Positions 16,985 through 26,328 of a stretch of DNA of 40,627 nt are shown one piece after another (within the stretch, counting starts at the first letter, position 1; every line of letters begins with the position of its first letter). The position numbers and the translations under genes were made by a program. The notes beneath the pieces are model-generated. The model saw only the letters and a list, made by a program, of their open reading frames with translations. It did not search any database and was not told the DNA's origin. Source of the stretch: JBLNDG01 sp050261415 (GTDB taxonomy: Bacteria; Bacillota; Clostridia; Lutisporales; Lutisporaceae); the NCBI GenBank assembly GCA_050261415.1, contig JBLNDG010000261.1:1-40627 (forward strand), read 5' to 3'.

Positions 16985-17147
16985 CTTCTCAATGGACTCA
17001 ACAATCCTTTCACAGATTTCATGTTCCGACTCTCATCTGGTTACCCCCTCTGTAAATAATATGCAGGATTTTACATCTAACAACAGCATAACATACTTAT
17101 GTATAAAAACAACGTTTTGAAGAATCCTTATTTATGCTATTATAGAT
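16979..17147. other. non-coding stretch with a possible gene remnant on the minus strand
   Basis: No complete gene is seen. On the minus strand, 17032 down to 16979 reads as a short hydrophilic helix ending ...HEICERIVESIEKL then a stop, preceded in frame by a stop and by AGAGGGGGT with an out-of-frame ATG. It could be the frameshifted tail of a lost gene, but 17 codons are too few to be sure. Confidence 0.25.
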
Positions 17148-17285
17148 ATGTCGTGAAAAGGATTTATCATGCAAAATCAGTTAAAGCGTCTGATTTTGTA
17201 TTATTAAATATGTACTTTTCACGACATGAATCAAGGAAAACGTTTCGCACTATTTGAATTCAATGCAAGATGTCTAGTGCGAAAC
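17148..17285 (+). repeat. structured repeat, copy 2 (upstream of topB)
   Basis: This 138-base element matches 12985-13111. Stem A is 12 bp, ATGTCGTGAAAA (17148-17159) with TTTTCACGACAT (17216-17227). Stem B is GTTTCGCACTA (17242-17252) with TAGTGCGAAAC (17275-17285). The inner hairpin is longer here: CAAAATCAG/CTGATTTTG. An insertion of about 12 bases after the inner hairpin explains the extra length. In stem A an A:T pair of copy 1 is G:C in copy 2. The element ends 38 bases before the topB start. Confidence 0.85.
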
Positions 17286-17323
17286 ATATATATGCTGAAT
17301 GTAATTTGAAAGGACTGTATTTA

Positions 17324-19522
17324 ATGAACAAGTCATTGGTACTGGCAGAAAAACCTTCGGTGGGAAGGGACCTGGCCAGGGTTTTGAAATGCGGTAAAAA
17401 TAACGGCGGTTTTTTTGAAGGCGAAAAATATATTGTTACCTGGGCTTTGGGGCACTTGGTAACTCTTGCGGAACCTGAGGATTACGGCGACAACTATAAA
17501 TCCTGGAGGCTTGAGGATCTGCCGATACTTCCGGATTCGCTCAAGCTGGTGGTAATCAAGCAGACGGGTAAGCAATATAACGTTGTCAAGCAGCAAATGC
17601 TGCGGAAGGATGTAGGGGAAATCATCATTGCAACTGATGCTGGCCGTGAAGGTGAATTGGTTGCCCGTTGGATAATAGAAAAGGCTAATGTAAGGAAGCC
17701 TATTAAGAGGCTTTGGATATCGTCAGTCACAGATAAGGCAATCAGGGAAGGCTTCAGCAGCCTTAAAGACGGCAAAGCCTACAACAACTTATATGCATCG
17801 GCCGTTGCCCGTGCTGATGCGGATTGGCTGGTAGGAATCAACGCGACGAGGGCATTGACCTGCAAATACAATGCGCAGCTGTCCTGCGGAAGAGTGCAGA
17901 CACCAACCCTTGCGATGATAGCAAAAAGGGAAGAGGAAATAAGGGATTTTATTCCAAGAGAATTCTACGGCATATCAGCTGCAGCAGAAGGCTTTAAACT
18001 TACATGGCAGGACAGGCAGACAAAGGATATAAAAACCTTTGACAAGGACAAATGTGATAAAATCTATGCTTCCCTGAAAGGCAAGAATGCGGAAGTTATA
18101 GAAGTGGAGAAGGCTTATAAGAAGAGCTACCCGCCCCAGTTGTATGACCTTACAGAGCTTCAGAGGGATGGCAACAGGCTTTTTGGCTTCTCTGCAAAGG
18201 ATACGCTTTCCATTATGCAGCGGCTGTATGAGAATTACAAGCTCCTGACTTATCCGAGAACGGACTCCCGCTTTATTTCTTCAGATATAGTGGATACGCT
18301 TAAGGACAGGATAAAAGCCTGCGGGATAGGATCTTACGGAGCTATGGCAGCAAAGGTTTCCAGAACGCCTATAAAGGTTAACAAAAACTTTGTTGATGAC
18401 AGCAAGGTCTCGGACCATCATGCTATTATTCCTACAGAACAGCCGCTATCTCTAAGTTTGTTGAGCGACAATGAGCGGAAGATATATGATCTTGTTGTAA
18501 AGAGGTTTTTTGCTGTTTTATATTCTCCTTTTGAATATGAGCAAACTACCATAAAGGCAAAAATAGGAAAAGAGCTTTTTACCGCCAAGGGCAAGACTGT
18601 GATAAGTCAGGGGTGGAAGGAAGTTTATCACAATGTTGCCACGGAAGAGGACGGAACGGATGAAGGCAATGACCAGGTACTGCCTGTTGTAAATAAGGGT
18701 GCTGTACTGAAAATATCCTCAATCAACCAGACGAAAGGACAGACAAAACCCCCTGCCCGTTTCAACGAAGCTACACTGCTTTCTGCCATGGAAAACCCGG
18801 TAAAATATATGGCGGGTGAAAGCCAGGAGCTTATAAAAACCATAGGGGAAACAGGCGGGCTGGGAACAGTGGCAACAAGAGCAGACATTATAGAGAAGCT
18901 CTTTAATACCTTCCTTATTGAGAAAAGAGGGAAGGAGATATTTATCACTTCCAAGGGAAAACAACTTCTTGAGCTTGTGCCTGAAGAGCTGAAATCTCCT
19001 GCTCTGACGGCGGAATGGGAGCAGAAGCTAGGTGGGATTTCAAAGGGTGTATTGGATAAAGATAAATTCATAAACGAAATGAGAAACTATGCAAAGACAG
19101 TTGTCAGCGATATCAAAAACAGCGAAGAGAAATTCAAGCATGATAACATAACAAGAACCAAGTGCCCCCAATGCGGAAAGTTCCTGCTTGAGGTCAATGG
19201 TAAAAAAGGAAAGATGCTTGTATGCCAGGACCGTGAGTGCGGCTACAGGAAGGGTGTTGCAAGGGTGACCAATGCGCGCTGCCCCAACTGCCACAAGAAG
19301 CTGGAGCTTCACGGAGAAGGAAAGGGACAGATATTCACTTGCAGCTGCGGTTATAGGGAAAAGCTATCGGCTTTTAATGACAGAAGGAATAAAGAGAGTG
19401 ATAGGGTATCCAAGAAGGAGCTTTCAAATTTCATGAGGCAGCAGAATAAGTCAAATGAGCCTATGAATACATCCCTTGCAGATGCTCTGGCTAAGTTGAA
19501 GCTTGAAATGGATAAAAAATAA
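17324..19522 (+). CDS. topB: DNA topoisomerase III
   Basis: This 732-residue protein is a type IA topoisomerase of the TopB family, which relaxes and decatenates DNA through a covalent tyrosine link. The Toprim domain begins with LVLAEKPSVGRDLA and contains the acidic pair in ATDAGREGELVARW. The active-site Tyr 310 is in LLTYPRTDSRF. Other family motifs are SCGRVQTPTL and SDHHAIIPTE. The C-terminus has two zinc-binding motifs: CPQCGKFLLE with CQDRECGYRK, and CPNCHKKLEL with CSCGYREK. ATG 17324 follows AAAGGA; the open frame extends upstream into the structured repeat, where no ribosome site is seen. It is transcribed alone, with a terminator after. Confidence 0.95.
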   Translation: MNKSLVLAEKPSVGRDLARVLKCGKNNGGFFEGEKYIVTWALGHLVTLAEPEDYGDNYKSWRLEDLPILPDSLKLVVIKQTGKQYNVVKQQMLRKDVGEIIIATDAGREGELVARWIIEKANVRKPIKRLWISSVTDKAIREGFSSLKDGKAYNNLYASAVARADADWLVGINATRALTCKYNAQLSCGRVQTPTLAMIAKREEEIRDFIPREFYGISAAAEGFKLTWQDRQTKDIKTFDKDKCDKIYASLKGKNAEVIEVEKAYKKSYPPQLYDLTELQRDGNRLFGFSAKDTLSIMQRLYENYKLLTYPRTDSRFISSDIVDTLKDRIKACGIGSYGAMAAKVSRTPIKVNKNFVDDSKVSDHHAIIPTEQPLSLSLLSDNERKIYDLVVKRFFAVLYSPFEYEQTTIKAKIGKELFTAKGKTVISQGWKEVYHNVATEEDGTDEGNDQVLPVVNKGAVLKISSINQTKGQTKPPARFNEATLLSAMENPVKYMAGESQELIKTIGETGGLGTVATRADIIEKLFNTFLIEKRGKEIFITSKGKQLLELVPEELKSPALTAEWEQKLGGISKGVLDKDKFINEMRNYAKTVVSDIKNSEEKFKHDNITRTKCPQCGKFLLEVNGKKGKMLVCQDRECGYRKGVARVTNARCPNCHKKLELHGEGKGQIFTCSCGYREKLSAFNDRRNKESDRVSKKELSNFMRQQNKSNEPMNTSLADALAKLKLEMDKK

Positions 19523-19544
19523 CGGGCTGGAATATTTCTATTAT

Positions 19545-19580
19545 AAAAGCACCATATTAACTTTAGATATGGTGCTTTTG
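19545..19580 (+). terminator. intrinsic terminator after topB
   Basis: A perfect 13 bp stem AAAAGCACCATAT/ATATGGTGCTTTT (19545-19557 with 19567-19579) with a 9-base loop. Confidence 0.9.
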
Positions 19581-19612
19581 CATATAAATTTTAAAAAATT
19601 ATAAAAAAGGTC

Positions 19613-19641
19613 TTGCCAAAAATATTTTTATATGGTAAATT
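19613..19641 (+). promoter_or_regulatory. candidate promoter for the reverse rubrerythrin gene
   Basis: TTGCCA (19613-19618), a 17-base spacer and TAAATT (19636-19641) preceded by TGG as in an extended -10. No clear PerR box was recognised nearby. Confidence 0.45.
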
Positions 19642-19700
19642 TATATGCAAGGGATAAAAATTATTAACAGATAACAATTATATATAAGGAGGAAACAAAA

Positions 19701-20249
19701 ATGAAAAAATTTGTATGTACAATTTGCGGTTATGTTCATGAGGGGGCAGAGGCACCGGAAAAGTGCCCACAGTGTGGAGCACCAAAAGAAAAGTTTGTTG
19801 AAAAAGAGAATAGTGTGAGACAGTGGGCTGATGAGCATAGAATAGGAGTGGCACAGGGTGTTGACCCGGAAGTATATGAAGGCTTAAAAGCGAATTTAAT
19901 GGGAGAATGCACCGAAGTAGGTATGTATCTGGCTATGGCACGTCAGGCTGACAGGGAAGGCTATCCGGAAGTCGCTGAAGCCTACAAGAGAGCTGCTTGG
20001 GAAGAAGCGGAACATGCAGCAAAATTTGCAGAGCTTCTTGGAGAAATTGTAACTGCCGATACCAAGAAAAACCTCGAATTGAGAGTGGAAGCTGAATTCG
20101 GAGCTTGCGATGGCAAGAAGAAGCTTGCAACAAAGGCTAAACAGCTGAACTATGATGCAATCCATGATACAGTACATGAAATGTGCAAGGACGAGGCAAG
20201 ACACGGCCAGATGTTTGAAGGCCTTTTGAAGAGATATTTCGGGAAGTAA
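19701..20249 (+). CDS. reverse rubrerythrin (NADH peroxidase component)
   Basis: This 182-residue protein has the rubredoxin domain in front (Cys 6, 9, 22 and 25 in CTICGY and CPQCGAP) and the di-iron four-helix domain behind, the reverse of classic rubrerythrin. Di-iron ligands are visible in NLMGECTEVGMYLAMAR, AAWEEAEHAAKFAE, LRVEAEFGACD and MCKDEARHGQMFEG. In Clostridium such proteins are terminal NADH-dependent peroxide reductases strongly induced by oxygen, which suits an anaerobe. A perfect AAGGAGG ribosome site precedes the ATG. It is a single-gene unit. Confidence 0.93.
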   Translation: MKKFVCTICGYVHEGAEAPEKCPQCGAPKEKFVEKENSVRQWADEHRIGVAQGVDPEVYEGLKANLMGECTEVGMYLAMARQADREGYPEVAEAYKRAAWEEAEHAAKFAELLGEIVTADTKKNLELRVEAEFGACDGKKKLATKAKQLNYDAIHDTVHEMCKDEARHGQMFEGLLKRYFGK

Positions 20250-20253
20250 AAAT

Positions 20254-20299
20254 AATAGGAAAGGGTCTGGTGAAAGTACTCACCAAACTCTTTCCTATT
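20254..20299. terminator. bidirectional terminator between the rubrerythrin gene and the tetR pseudogene
   Basis: A long stem with a few mismatches (20254-20275 with 20281-20299) lies between convergent genes. On the minus strand it is followed by ATTATTTTTA, so it fits as the end of the TetR gene too. Confidence 0.7.
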
Positions 20300-20326
20300 G
20301 TATATTAAAAATGCTAAGCACAATGT

Positions 20327-21004
20327 TTAGGCAGTTTCAAGGGGGGGTACGAGTGGGTTCAATTGATTCATTTCAGGGCGTCTGCAAGCAAATCCAAGCC
20401 TGAAGAGTAGAAAATCGCTCTCATTAAGCCCCTCCTTTCCCCAGATAAAACTGGTTTCCATTGCTGAAACTATATTCAATAAGCCGATTGAAGATAATAA
20501 TCCAAAATACGCAGCATTTTTTGTGTCCAGATTTGCATTGATGCTGCCGTCTGACTTACCCTCATCAACAATATCCAAATAAAATTTGATAATTTTATCT
20601 TTAAATGCCCCCAGTTCATGGTAGCTTGGACTTGCTTCACAATTAACCTTGTTGTCAGGCTGATAATTTATGATGCGGAACATTCCCGGATTATCGATAT
20701 AGAATTGGTAATATGCTTTATTTAGGAGATGGATTTTTTCAAGAGCATTCCTTTTATTTTTCAATGTTTCTTCACAATTAGAAATGAATTGTTCTGTTCC
20801 TTTAAGCGCAACTGCATAGAACAGATCTTCCTTACTGGTGAATTACTGGTAGATTGTGCGTTTCGTAAGGCGGGCTTCTTTTGCTATATCATCCATAGAT
20901 GTGGTCTCAAAATTTTTTTGCAGGAAGAGTTTTTTCGCAGCATCAATGATAGTTTTCTTTTTCTTAATTTTATTTGCTTCGCGTTTTGATAAATTTTTTT
21001 CCAA
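20327..21004 (-). pseudogene. TetR family regulator with in-frame stop in the DNA-binding domain
   Basis: Read through its stop, the frame encodes a TetR-type repressor. The helix-turn-helix region is clear: IIDAAKKLFLQKNFETTSMD, then DDIAKEARLTKRTIYQ, then a stop, then FTSKEDLFYAVALKG. The stop TAA at 20843-20845 falls where the family has a conserved aromatic residue (YxYF). Translation from the upstream start gives only the N-terminal DNA-binding part; the ligand-binding domain (145 residues from an internal ATG at 20764) would be separate. A TTG at 21004 with AAGAGGAA upstream could be the start, but that site also lies in the neighbouring response regulator frame, so the true N-terminus may have been lost at the junction. 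It probably once controlled the ABC exporter cassette. Confidence 0.85.
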
Positions 21005-21574
21005 GATTTATATTTCCTCTTGGATATCATGTTTCCGGATATCAACGGAATTGAGGTATGCAAGCGGATACGTGAGTTCTCCTATTGCCCTGTTCTCTTT
21101 CTGTCCTCGAAGAATGATGATATTGACAAGATCCTTGGATTGAGCAGCGGTGGGGATGATTATATTACCAAACCCTTCAGCCCAAGGGAAATCGTATTCC
21201 GAATCAAAGCACAAATCCGGAGGCAGCAATACGGCCGGTCCGCCAGGGAAGAAGACTTGAAACCAAAGAAGTTTCATACTGGAAATGTTCTTATAGATTC
21301 TGACGGTTTCCGGGTGTATAAGAATGGGATTGAGATTGAAGTGACGGCAAGGGAGTTTGGAATACTTATGTTTCTGGCAGAAAACTTCAACAAAATAATC
21401 AGCAAAGAACGGCTGTACGAACAGGTTTGGGGAGAATATAGCGCTATCTGCGACAATACTATAATGGTCCATATCAGGCATCTGAGAGAAAAAATAGAGG
21501 ATGATCCTTCAAACCCTCAAATACTGCTTACTGTAAAGGGTTTTGGGTATAAGCTTGTAAAGAGGGATGATTAG
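21005..21574 (+). pseudogene. OmpR/VanR-type response regulator lacking its N-terminus
   Basis: The frame holds the second half of a receiver domain and a complete winged-helix DNA-binding domain. The phospho-acceptor Asp is in LLDIMFPDING at the very beginning; the conserved Lys is in YITKPFSPRE. The DNA-binding part runs from LKPKKFHTGN to GFGYKLVKRDD and looks intact. About 45-50 residues that should form the first strands and acidic pocket are absent, and upstream DNA is instead the tetR gene on the opposite strand. The simplest view is a deletion that fused the two genes at about 21005 and removed the promoter. The kinase gene starts right after its stop. Confidence 0.85.
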
Positions 21575-22925
21575 ATGAAAAGATCAGGATACAAATCGGT
21601 TTTTCATATATATTATTTTCCTTATACTGCTGGTTTGTATGATTATAGCCGGGATAGGCATGCTCTTTTATGTTTTTACAATACAGAAGCCGGATGGAAG
21701 CACAGGCTTAAGCAACTGGCCGATAGTATTTACCCGTAACTTCTCAAAACAGATTGTATTTACCGGGGACAAACCCCAGGTAAAGCAGTCGGGGTTGGAA
21801 GAACTACGAGCCAATGATTTATGGCTGCAAATAGTTGATGAAGATGGTGCAGAAGTATTAAGCTACAGAACACCACAGGGAATTTCGAACCACTATACTC
21901 CATCTGAACTGTTATCTTTGTATCAGACAGGCAGTAATGGAAATTTCACTGTTTTTATTGGAAATATAAAGAATGGAAACACAGATTGGACATATATCAT
22001 CGGCTTTCCCGTGGGGATCTCAAAAGTTACTACATATTTGAATGCAGATAGGTTTACCCATGGAAAGACTATCTTCGTTTGGCTGATGGGAATTATGCTT
22101 TTGCTGGTTATTGCTTCCGGTGCGGTTTATGGACTATAGATGACAAAACGGATGTCACGGATGATAAGCGCAGTTGGAAAAATTGCGTCGAGGTCATACA
22201 GCTCAATAAACAGCAAAGGCGCATATCGTGACATATATGACAGCTTAAATGCTTTGGATGATGAAATCAAGGCGAGTGATGAAATACGTGCAAGGAATCA
22301 GAAGATGCGTGAAGAATGGATTGCCAATATTACTCATGACCTAAAAACACCCTTATCCCCTATCAAAGGCTATGCCGAGCTTATCACAGATCCTGATCAT
22401 GAGATTACCTTGGATCAGATAAGAAAATACGGGGAAACGATAATAAAAAATACAGCCTATGCAGAAGAACTCGTTGATGACCTAAAACTAAGCTATCAGC
22501 TTGAGGATGAAATTATACTATTGAATAGCACTGGGTTTGAATCCAGGAATATAAGCTTTTACAGCAAGGATGAGGATGTTACTTTCAGCTTCGATGCTAT
22601 GCTTTTAAAACGGGCATTGAACAATTTGATTTATAATTCGCTGCTGCATAATAGCAAGGACACTAAGCTTGCCATATCCATAGAAGCGGAGGGCAAGATA
22701 CAAATCTGCATTCAGGATAATGGAAAGGGCATGAGTGAGGAAGAACTCCTAAATTTGTTCACAAGGTATTACCGTGGGAAAAATACCGAAGAAAAGCCGG
22801 AAGGAACAGGGCTGGGTATGGCAATTGCCAAGCAAATTATAGAACTTCACGGAGGGAGTATTTTTGTGGAAAGCAAGCCGGGAATAGGTACAAGCTTTTC
22901 TGTGGGTTTTCCCCTTTCAATTTAA
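21575..22925 (+). pseudogene. sensor histidine kinase broken by a frameshift and an amber stop
   Basis: The gene begins at ATG 21575 directly after the regulator's stop (MKRSGYKS), but after about eight codons the membrane helix FFIYIIFLILLVCMIIAGIG continues in another frame; one extra base near 21598-21603 (GGTTTTT) explains this. The sensor part runs to 22136, where an in-frame TAG (22137-22139) interrupts VYGL and MTKRMSRMI. The rest has HisKA (NITHDLKTPLSPIKGYAE), HATPase boxes (NNLIYNSLLHN, DNGKGMSEEE, GTGLGMAIA) and a normal end. Between LEDEIILLN and NISFYSKDED the link is shorter than in relatives, so a small deletion is likely too. The enzyme cannot be made in one piece. Confidence 0.85.
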
Positions 22926-22962
22926 GGTTAAATTAAGGTTTAATAAAAGCTGGATAAAGGTT
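22922..22962 (+). promoter_or_regulatory. 11-bp-phased direct repeats, likely OmpR-family operator
   Basis: TTAAGGTT occurs at 22922 and 22933; weaker versions TAAAAGCT and TAAAGGTT start at 22944 and 22955. All four starts are spaced by exactly 11 bp, the spacing used by OmpR/PhoB-type regulators that bind one face of DNA. It overlaps the kinase stop and precedes the permease gene, so it is the expected target of the adjacent regulator. The first two units match best. Confidence 0.6.
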
Positions 22963-23001
22963 GGAGGCCTATCATCAAGATATTAGCCACCAACTTTTTT
23001 T
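22960..23001 (+). terminator. hairpin with T run before the permease gene (terminator or attenuator)
   Basis: GTTGG-A-GGC (22960-22968) pairs with GCC-A-CCAAC (22986-22994) apart from an A-A mismatch and is followed by TTTTTTT. It may end the regulator-kinase transcript or act as a leader attenuator for the permease operon. Confidence 0.65.
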
Positions 23002-23059
23002 ATCGGCAGAATTAGGTGGGTGATGTTATTACAGATTTTTATAGAAAGCTGGTGATACT

Positions 23060-25552
23060 TTGGAAATCATACTGAAATACATACTAAACAACCTAAAGGA
23101 AAGAAAAACAAGGACGGCTGTCAAGTTACTGTCGGTGATTCTTTCAACAACTTTGATTTTTGTTTCCCTTGCCGTTGGTGATTCATACGGAAGTGCACAG
23201 AGAAAGATGGCAAAAGGGATTGCAGGGACAGCTGCCATATGTGTTTCTGCCCTGCCGGATGAAAATGGTGAAATGGTCTGGATTTCAGAGGACGTCATAC
23301 CCAAGCTTGCTGCAATCAAAAACAAGGTTAGTGTTTTACATGTGACTGCCCTCTTTAATAAGGACGGATATTTCGATAACTGTGATATTATTGCATCGGA
23401 TTTGAAAAGGTTAAGTCAAATTAACAAGCCAAGACTGCTGAATGGCGGCAAACTACACGATTTTACGGGCTATCAGGTTGTTTTACCTGAAAGGTTTACA
23501 TCAAAGTTTGGCTTACAGGCAGGAGACAATATAAAACTGCAAATTGAAGGAAACTCCTATGAATTTAAGATAGCCGCCATTGCTGCCTATGACACGGTTT
23601 TCCTGCGTCAAACAAGGGGCTTCAATGCTTTGATTCCTATAGATACTATGAAAGCGATAATGAATACCCGGAACGGGTATGGCGAAATATTGATAGAGCC
23701 AAGCATTCGAACAGGCACAGATACTTTAGTATCGGAATTATCTGGTGCACTATCATCTAAAAGCTACCGTGTTAAAAAAGTTATTGATGATAAACAGGTT
23801 GAAGCAGAAGCAAGAGAAAAATCAATGCCCTTTTTTCTCATCAGTTTTTTCACATTGACCATGAGCGTATTTATCATTTATAGCAGCTATAGAGTTATTA
23901 CAATGGAAAGGTTGCCTATAATAGGAACCTTCCGCAGCATAGGGGCCACTGAAAGAGCAGTTGCCGGTATCCTTATGAAGGAAAGCTTGCTTTATGGAAT
24001 ACTAGGGGGGTGCTTGGGATACCTCTTGGTTTTGCAGTCCTAAGGTTTTTGCTGCGGGGACTGGGGGAATTACTATCGCTGGGTATAGAGATACCAATGG
24101 TGGTATCACCTTTGAACATTTTCCTGTCTTGTGTTATGGCGATTGCTGTATCGCTGTTTAGTGCTTATATTCCTATAAAACGTGCAAGCAAACTTCCAAT
24201 AAAAGATGTTGTTCAAGGGACTGTAGAAGAAAAAAGCATATCGAATCCGGTAAAGCTTGTTCTTAGTATGATATGCCTTGTCCTGTCCATTATATTGCCC
24301 CGCATTGCCAGCGGGAAGATGCTTATCATTGCAGGAGGGTTTTCGTTACTTGGCCTGATTGTTGCTATAATCATTGCAATTCCTTATACTACGTCAGGTG
24401 TTTCATATTTGCTTGAACGGATATATAGGATTGTCCTGGGGAATGAGGGGCAGTTGGCAGCCCTCAATATGAGAGGGAATAAAAACATTAATCAGAACAT
24501 TACCCTGCTATTCATCAGCATATCTGCACTGGTTGTAATAAATGTGGTAGGCAGCTTTGTAAACACCTATATAGGCGATGTATTCAAAGGCGCAAGCCTG
24601 GACGGGGTTGTGGATGCGAATATGGATAAAGCCTTTGTCCAAAAGGTAAAAAATATAGATGGAATTAAGGCGGTGCTGCCAATATATGATTTGAATGGCA
24701 ATCTCCCTGCCGGCGGGCAGCCCCTAAGTTCAGTGGCAGCAGTTGAAGATTTAAGGATGTATGATTCTATGCTTGCAATGAAGTATGACAGTGAAGAAAT
24801 CCGGAATCAAATAGAAGCATATTTCAGCAGCACAAGAAATATTCTATTGAGCAATGATTTCATATGTAAGCCGGATGTAAAAGCAGGTGACACAATAAAC
24901 CTTTCTTTTAACGGTGCCGAGTGCAAATACCATGTTGCCGGCAGTTACAGTTCGAGGGCAAGCAGCGTATCGGCGATTATCCCATTTAAATATGCGGTGA
25001 GTGACTTTAGGGCTCAGGATTATGGCTTGCTGGCTTTCCAGGCAGATGACCCTGATGCGGCTATAATCCAAATCCGGGCTCTATTCGGCAACAAGACAAA
25101 CTGGAGCCGGACAGTAAAAGAGATTAATGCCGATGCGGCCGGTGTTGTAAGTGCATTTCTGGAGCCGCTGAACAGGCTTACCTATTTTATCCTGCTGCTT
25201 GCCATTATAGGAAATTATCAATAACCTGCTTATTAACTACATTCAAAAGCGCCGCACCGTTGCAATGTATAAATCAGTTGGGCTCAGCAGTATGCAAAAT
25301 ATAAAGATGACGCTGATAGAGGGCTTTTCATCGGGCTTGACAGGTGCAATATTTGCAATTGTAGTATCATATATGGAAATCAAAACCGTATTTCTTGTTG
25401 CAGGTCCGAGAATCTCCATGGTACCGGAGCTTAAAGCGTCTGTATTCATTATGGCGGGTGCTATCGGGGTCGCCATCACGTTGATAGGCTCAGTCGTACC
25501 TATCCTTAAAGGCTCAAAAATGAAAATTGTCGAGGAGATTAAATTTGAATAA
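23060..25552 (+). pseudogene. FtsX-type ABC exporter permease with two frameshifts
   Basis: Put together, the pieces encode a permease of about 830 residues with two FtsX domains, as in macrolide/peptide exporters. Piece 1 starts at TTG 23060 (MEIILKYILNNLKERKTR) and carries a first membrane helix, an external domain and the first FtsX helices. Near 24005-24010 the run GGGGGG appears one G short, so KESLLYGILGG jumps frame to LGIPLGFAVLRF. Piece 2 runs to LLLAIIGN, where GGAAATTATC has one A too many (about 25212-25214); the restored frame reads INNLLINYIQKRRTVAMYKS and ends normally at 25552. Both lesions are one-base changes in or near homopolymers. Membrane helices and family motifs are otherwise kept. 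Confidence 0.87.
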
Positions 25553-25571
25553 AAAGCAGGGAGGAAAACAT

Positions 25572-26258
25572 ATGAACCGCTTAAACGGGCATTATGCCAT
25601 AGAGGGGAGAAATATTACCAAAGAATACAAGATGGGAGATTTAGTGTTCACAGTATTGAAAGATGTTTCACTGCAAATTGCAGGTGGGGATTTCGTTTCG
25701 ACTATGGGACCGTCCGGTTCGGGGAAAAGCACGCTTCTATACATCCTCGGAGGGCTGGATAATCCCTCAAAAGGGAGTGTACTTATAAACGGCAAGGATA
25801 TTTCAAAGTTAGATGACAGCCAAAAAAGTGTCATGAGAAGAAGAAACATTGGCTTCGTATTTCAGTTTTATAACCTGATTCCCAATTTGAATGTGGAATA
25901 AAATATACTGCTGCCCGTTCTTCTGGATGGCAAAAACACAAATAATTATAAGCGGCAGCTTGATGAAATATTGGAGGTTGTCGGTTTGTCAAAACGAAGG
26001 AAGCATACCCCGCGGGAATTGTCAGGCGGCCAGCAGCAAAGGGTAGCAATTGCCAGAGCGTTGATTAACACCCCGGAAATAATCTTTGCCGATGAACCAA
26101 CAGGCAACCTGAACAGCAAAACCGGCACTGGAATTATGGAACTGTTACGCGAGATCAATCGGGAGAGCAGCAAAACAATTATTATGGTGACACACTCAGC
26201 TGACGCCGCTAAGTACAGCAACCGGATTATCAATGTCAGGGATGGCGTAATTGGGTAA
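25572..26258 (+). pseudogene. ABC transporter ATP-binding protein with in-frame stop
   Basis: Read through its stop, the frame encodes a 228-residue ATPase of the LolD/MacB type, partner of the upstream permease. Walker A is GPSGSGKST, the Q-loop region is FVFQFYNLIPNLNVE, the signature is LSGGQQQRVAIARAL and Walker B is EIIFADEPTGNLNS, followed by the H-loop MVTHSADAA. A TAA at 25899-25901 stands where relatives have Glu (usually VEENILLP), so GAA to TAA is likely. Translation stops after 109 residues, before the signature motif. ATG 25572 follows GGGAGGAAAA. The last gene of the cassette; a terminator follows. Confidence 0.9.
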
Positions 26259-26286
26259 TCTGAAAAGAGTCTGGCATGCTGGAATT

Positions 26287-26327
26287 AAAAAGCTATACCA
26301 GTCATGGCTGACCGGTATAGCTTTTTT
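26287..26327. terminator. bidirectional terminator between the ABC cassette and ribU
   Basis: AAAAAGCTATACC (26287-26299) pairs with GGTATAGCTTTTT (26314-26326), with GTCA/TGAC inside. A-run and T-run on the two sides let it work for both convergent units. Confidence 0.9.
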
Positions 26328-26328
26328 G

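Noticed and set aside
20327..26258. Reading the in-frame stops as recoding (selenocysteine or pyrrolysine)
   Set aside because: All three stop codons appear, at positions without a family reason for such residues, and frameshifts occur beside them. Decay is simpler.
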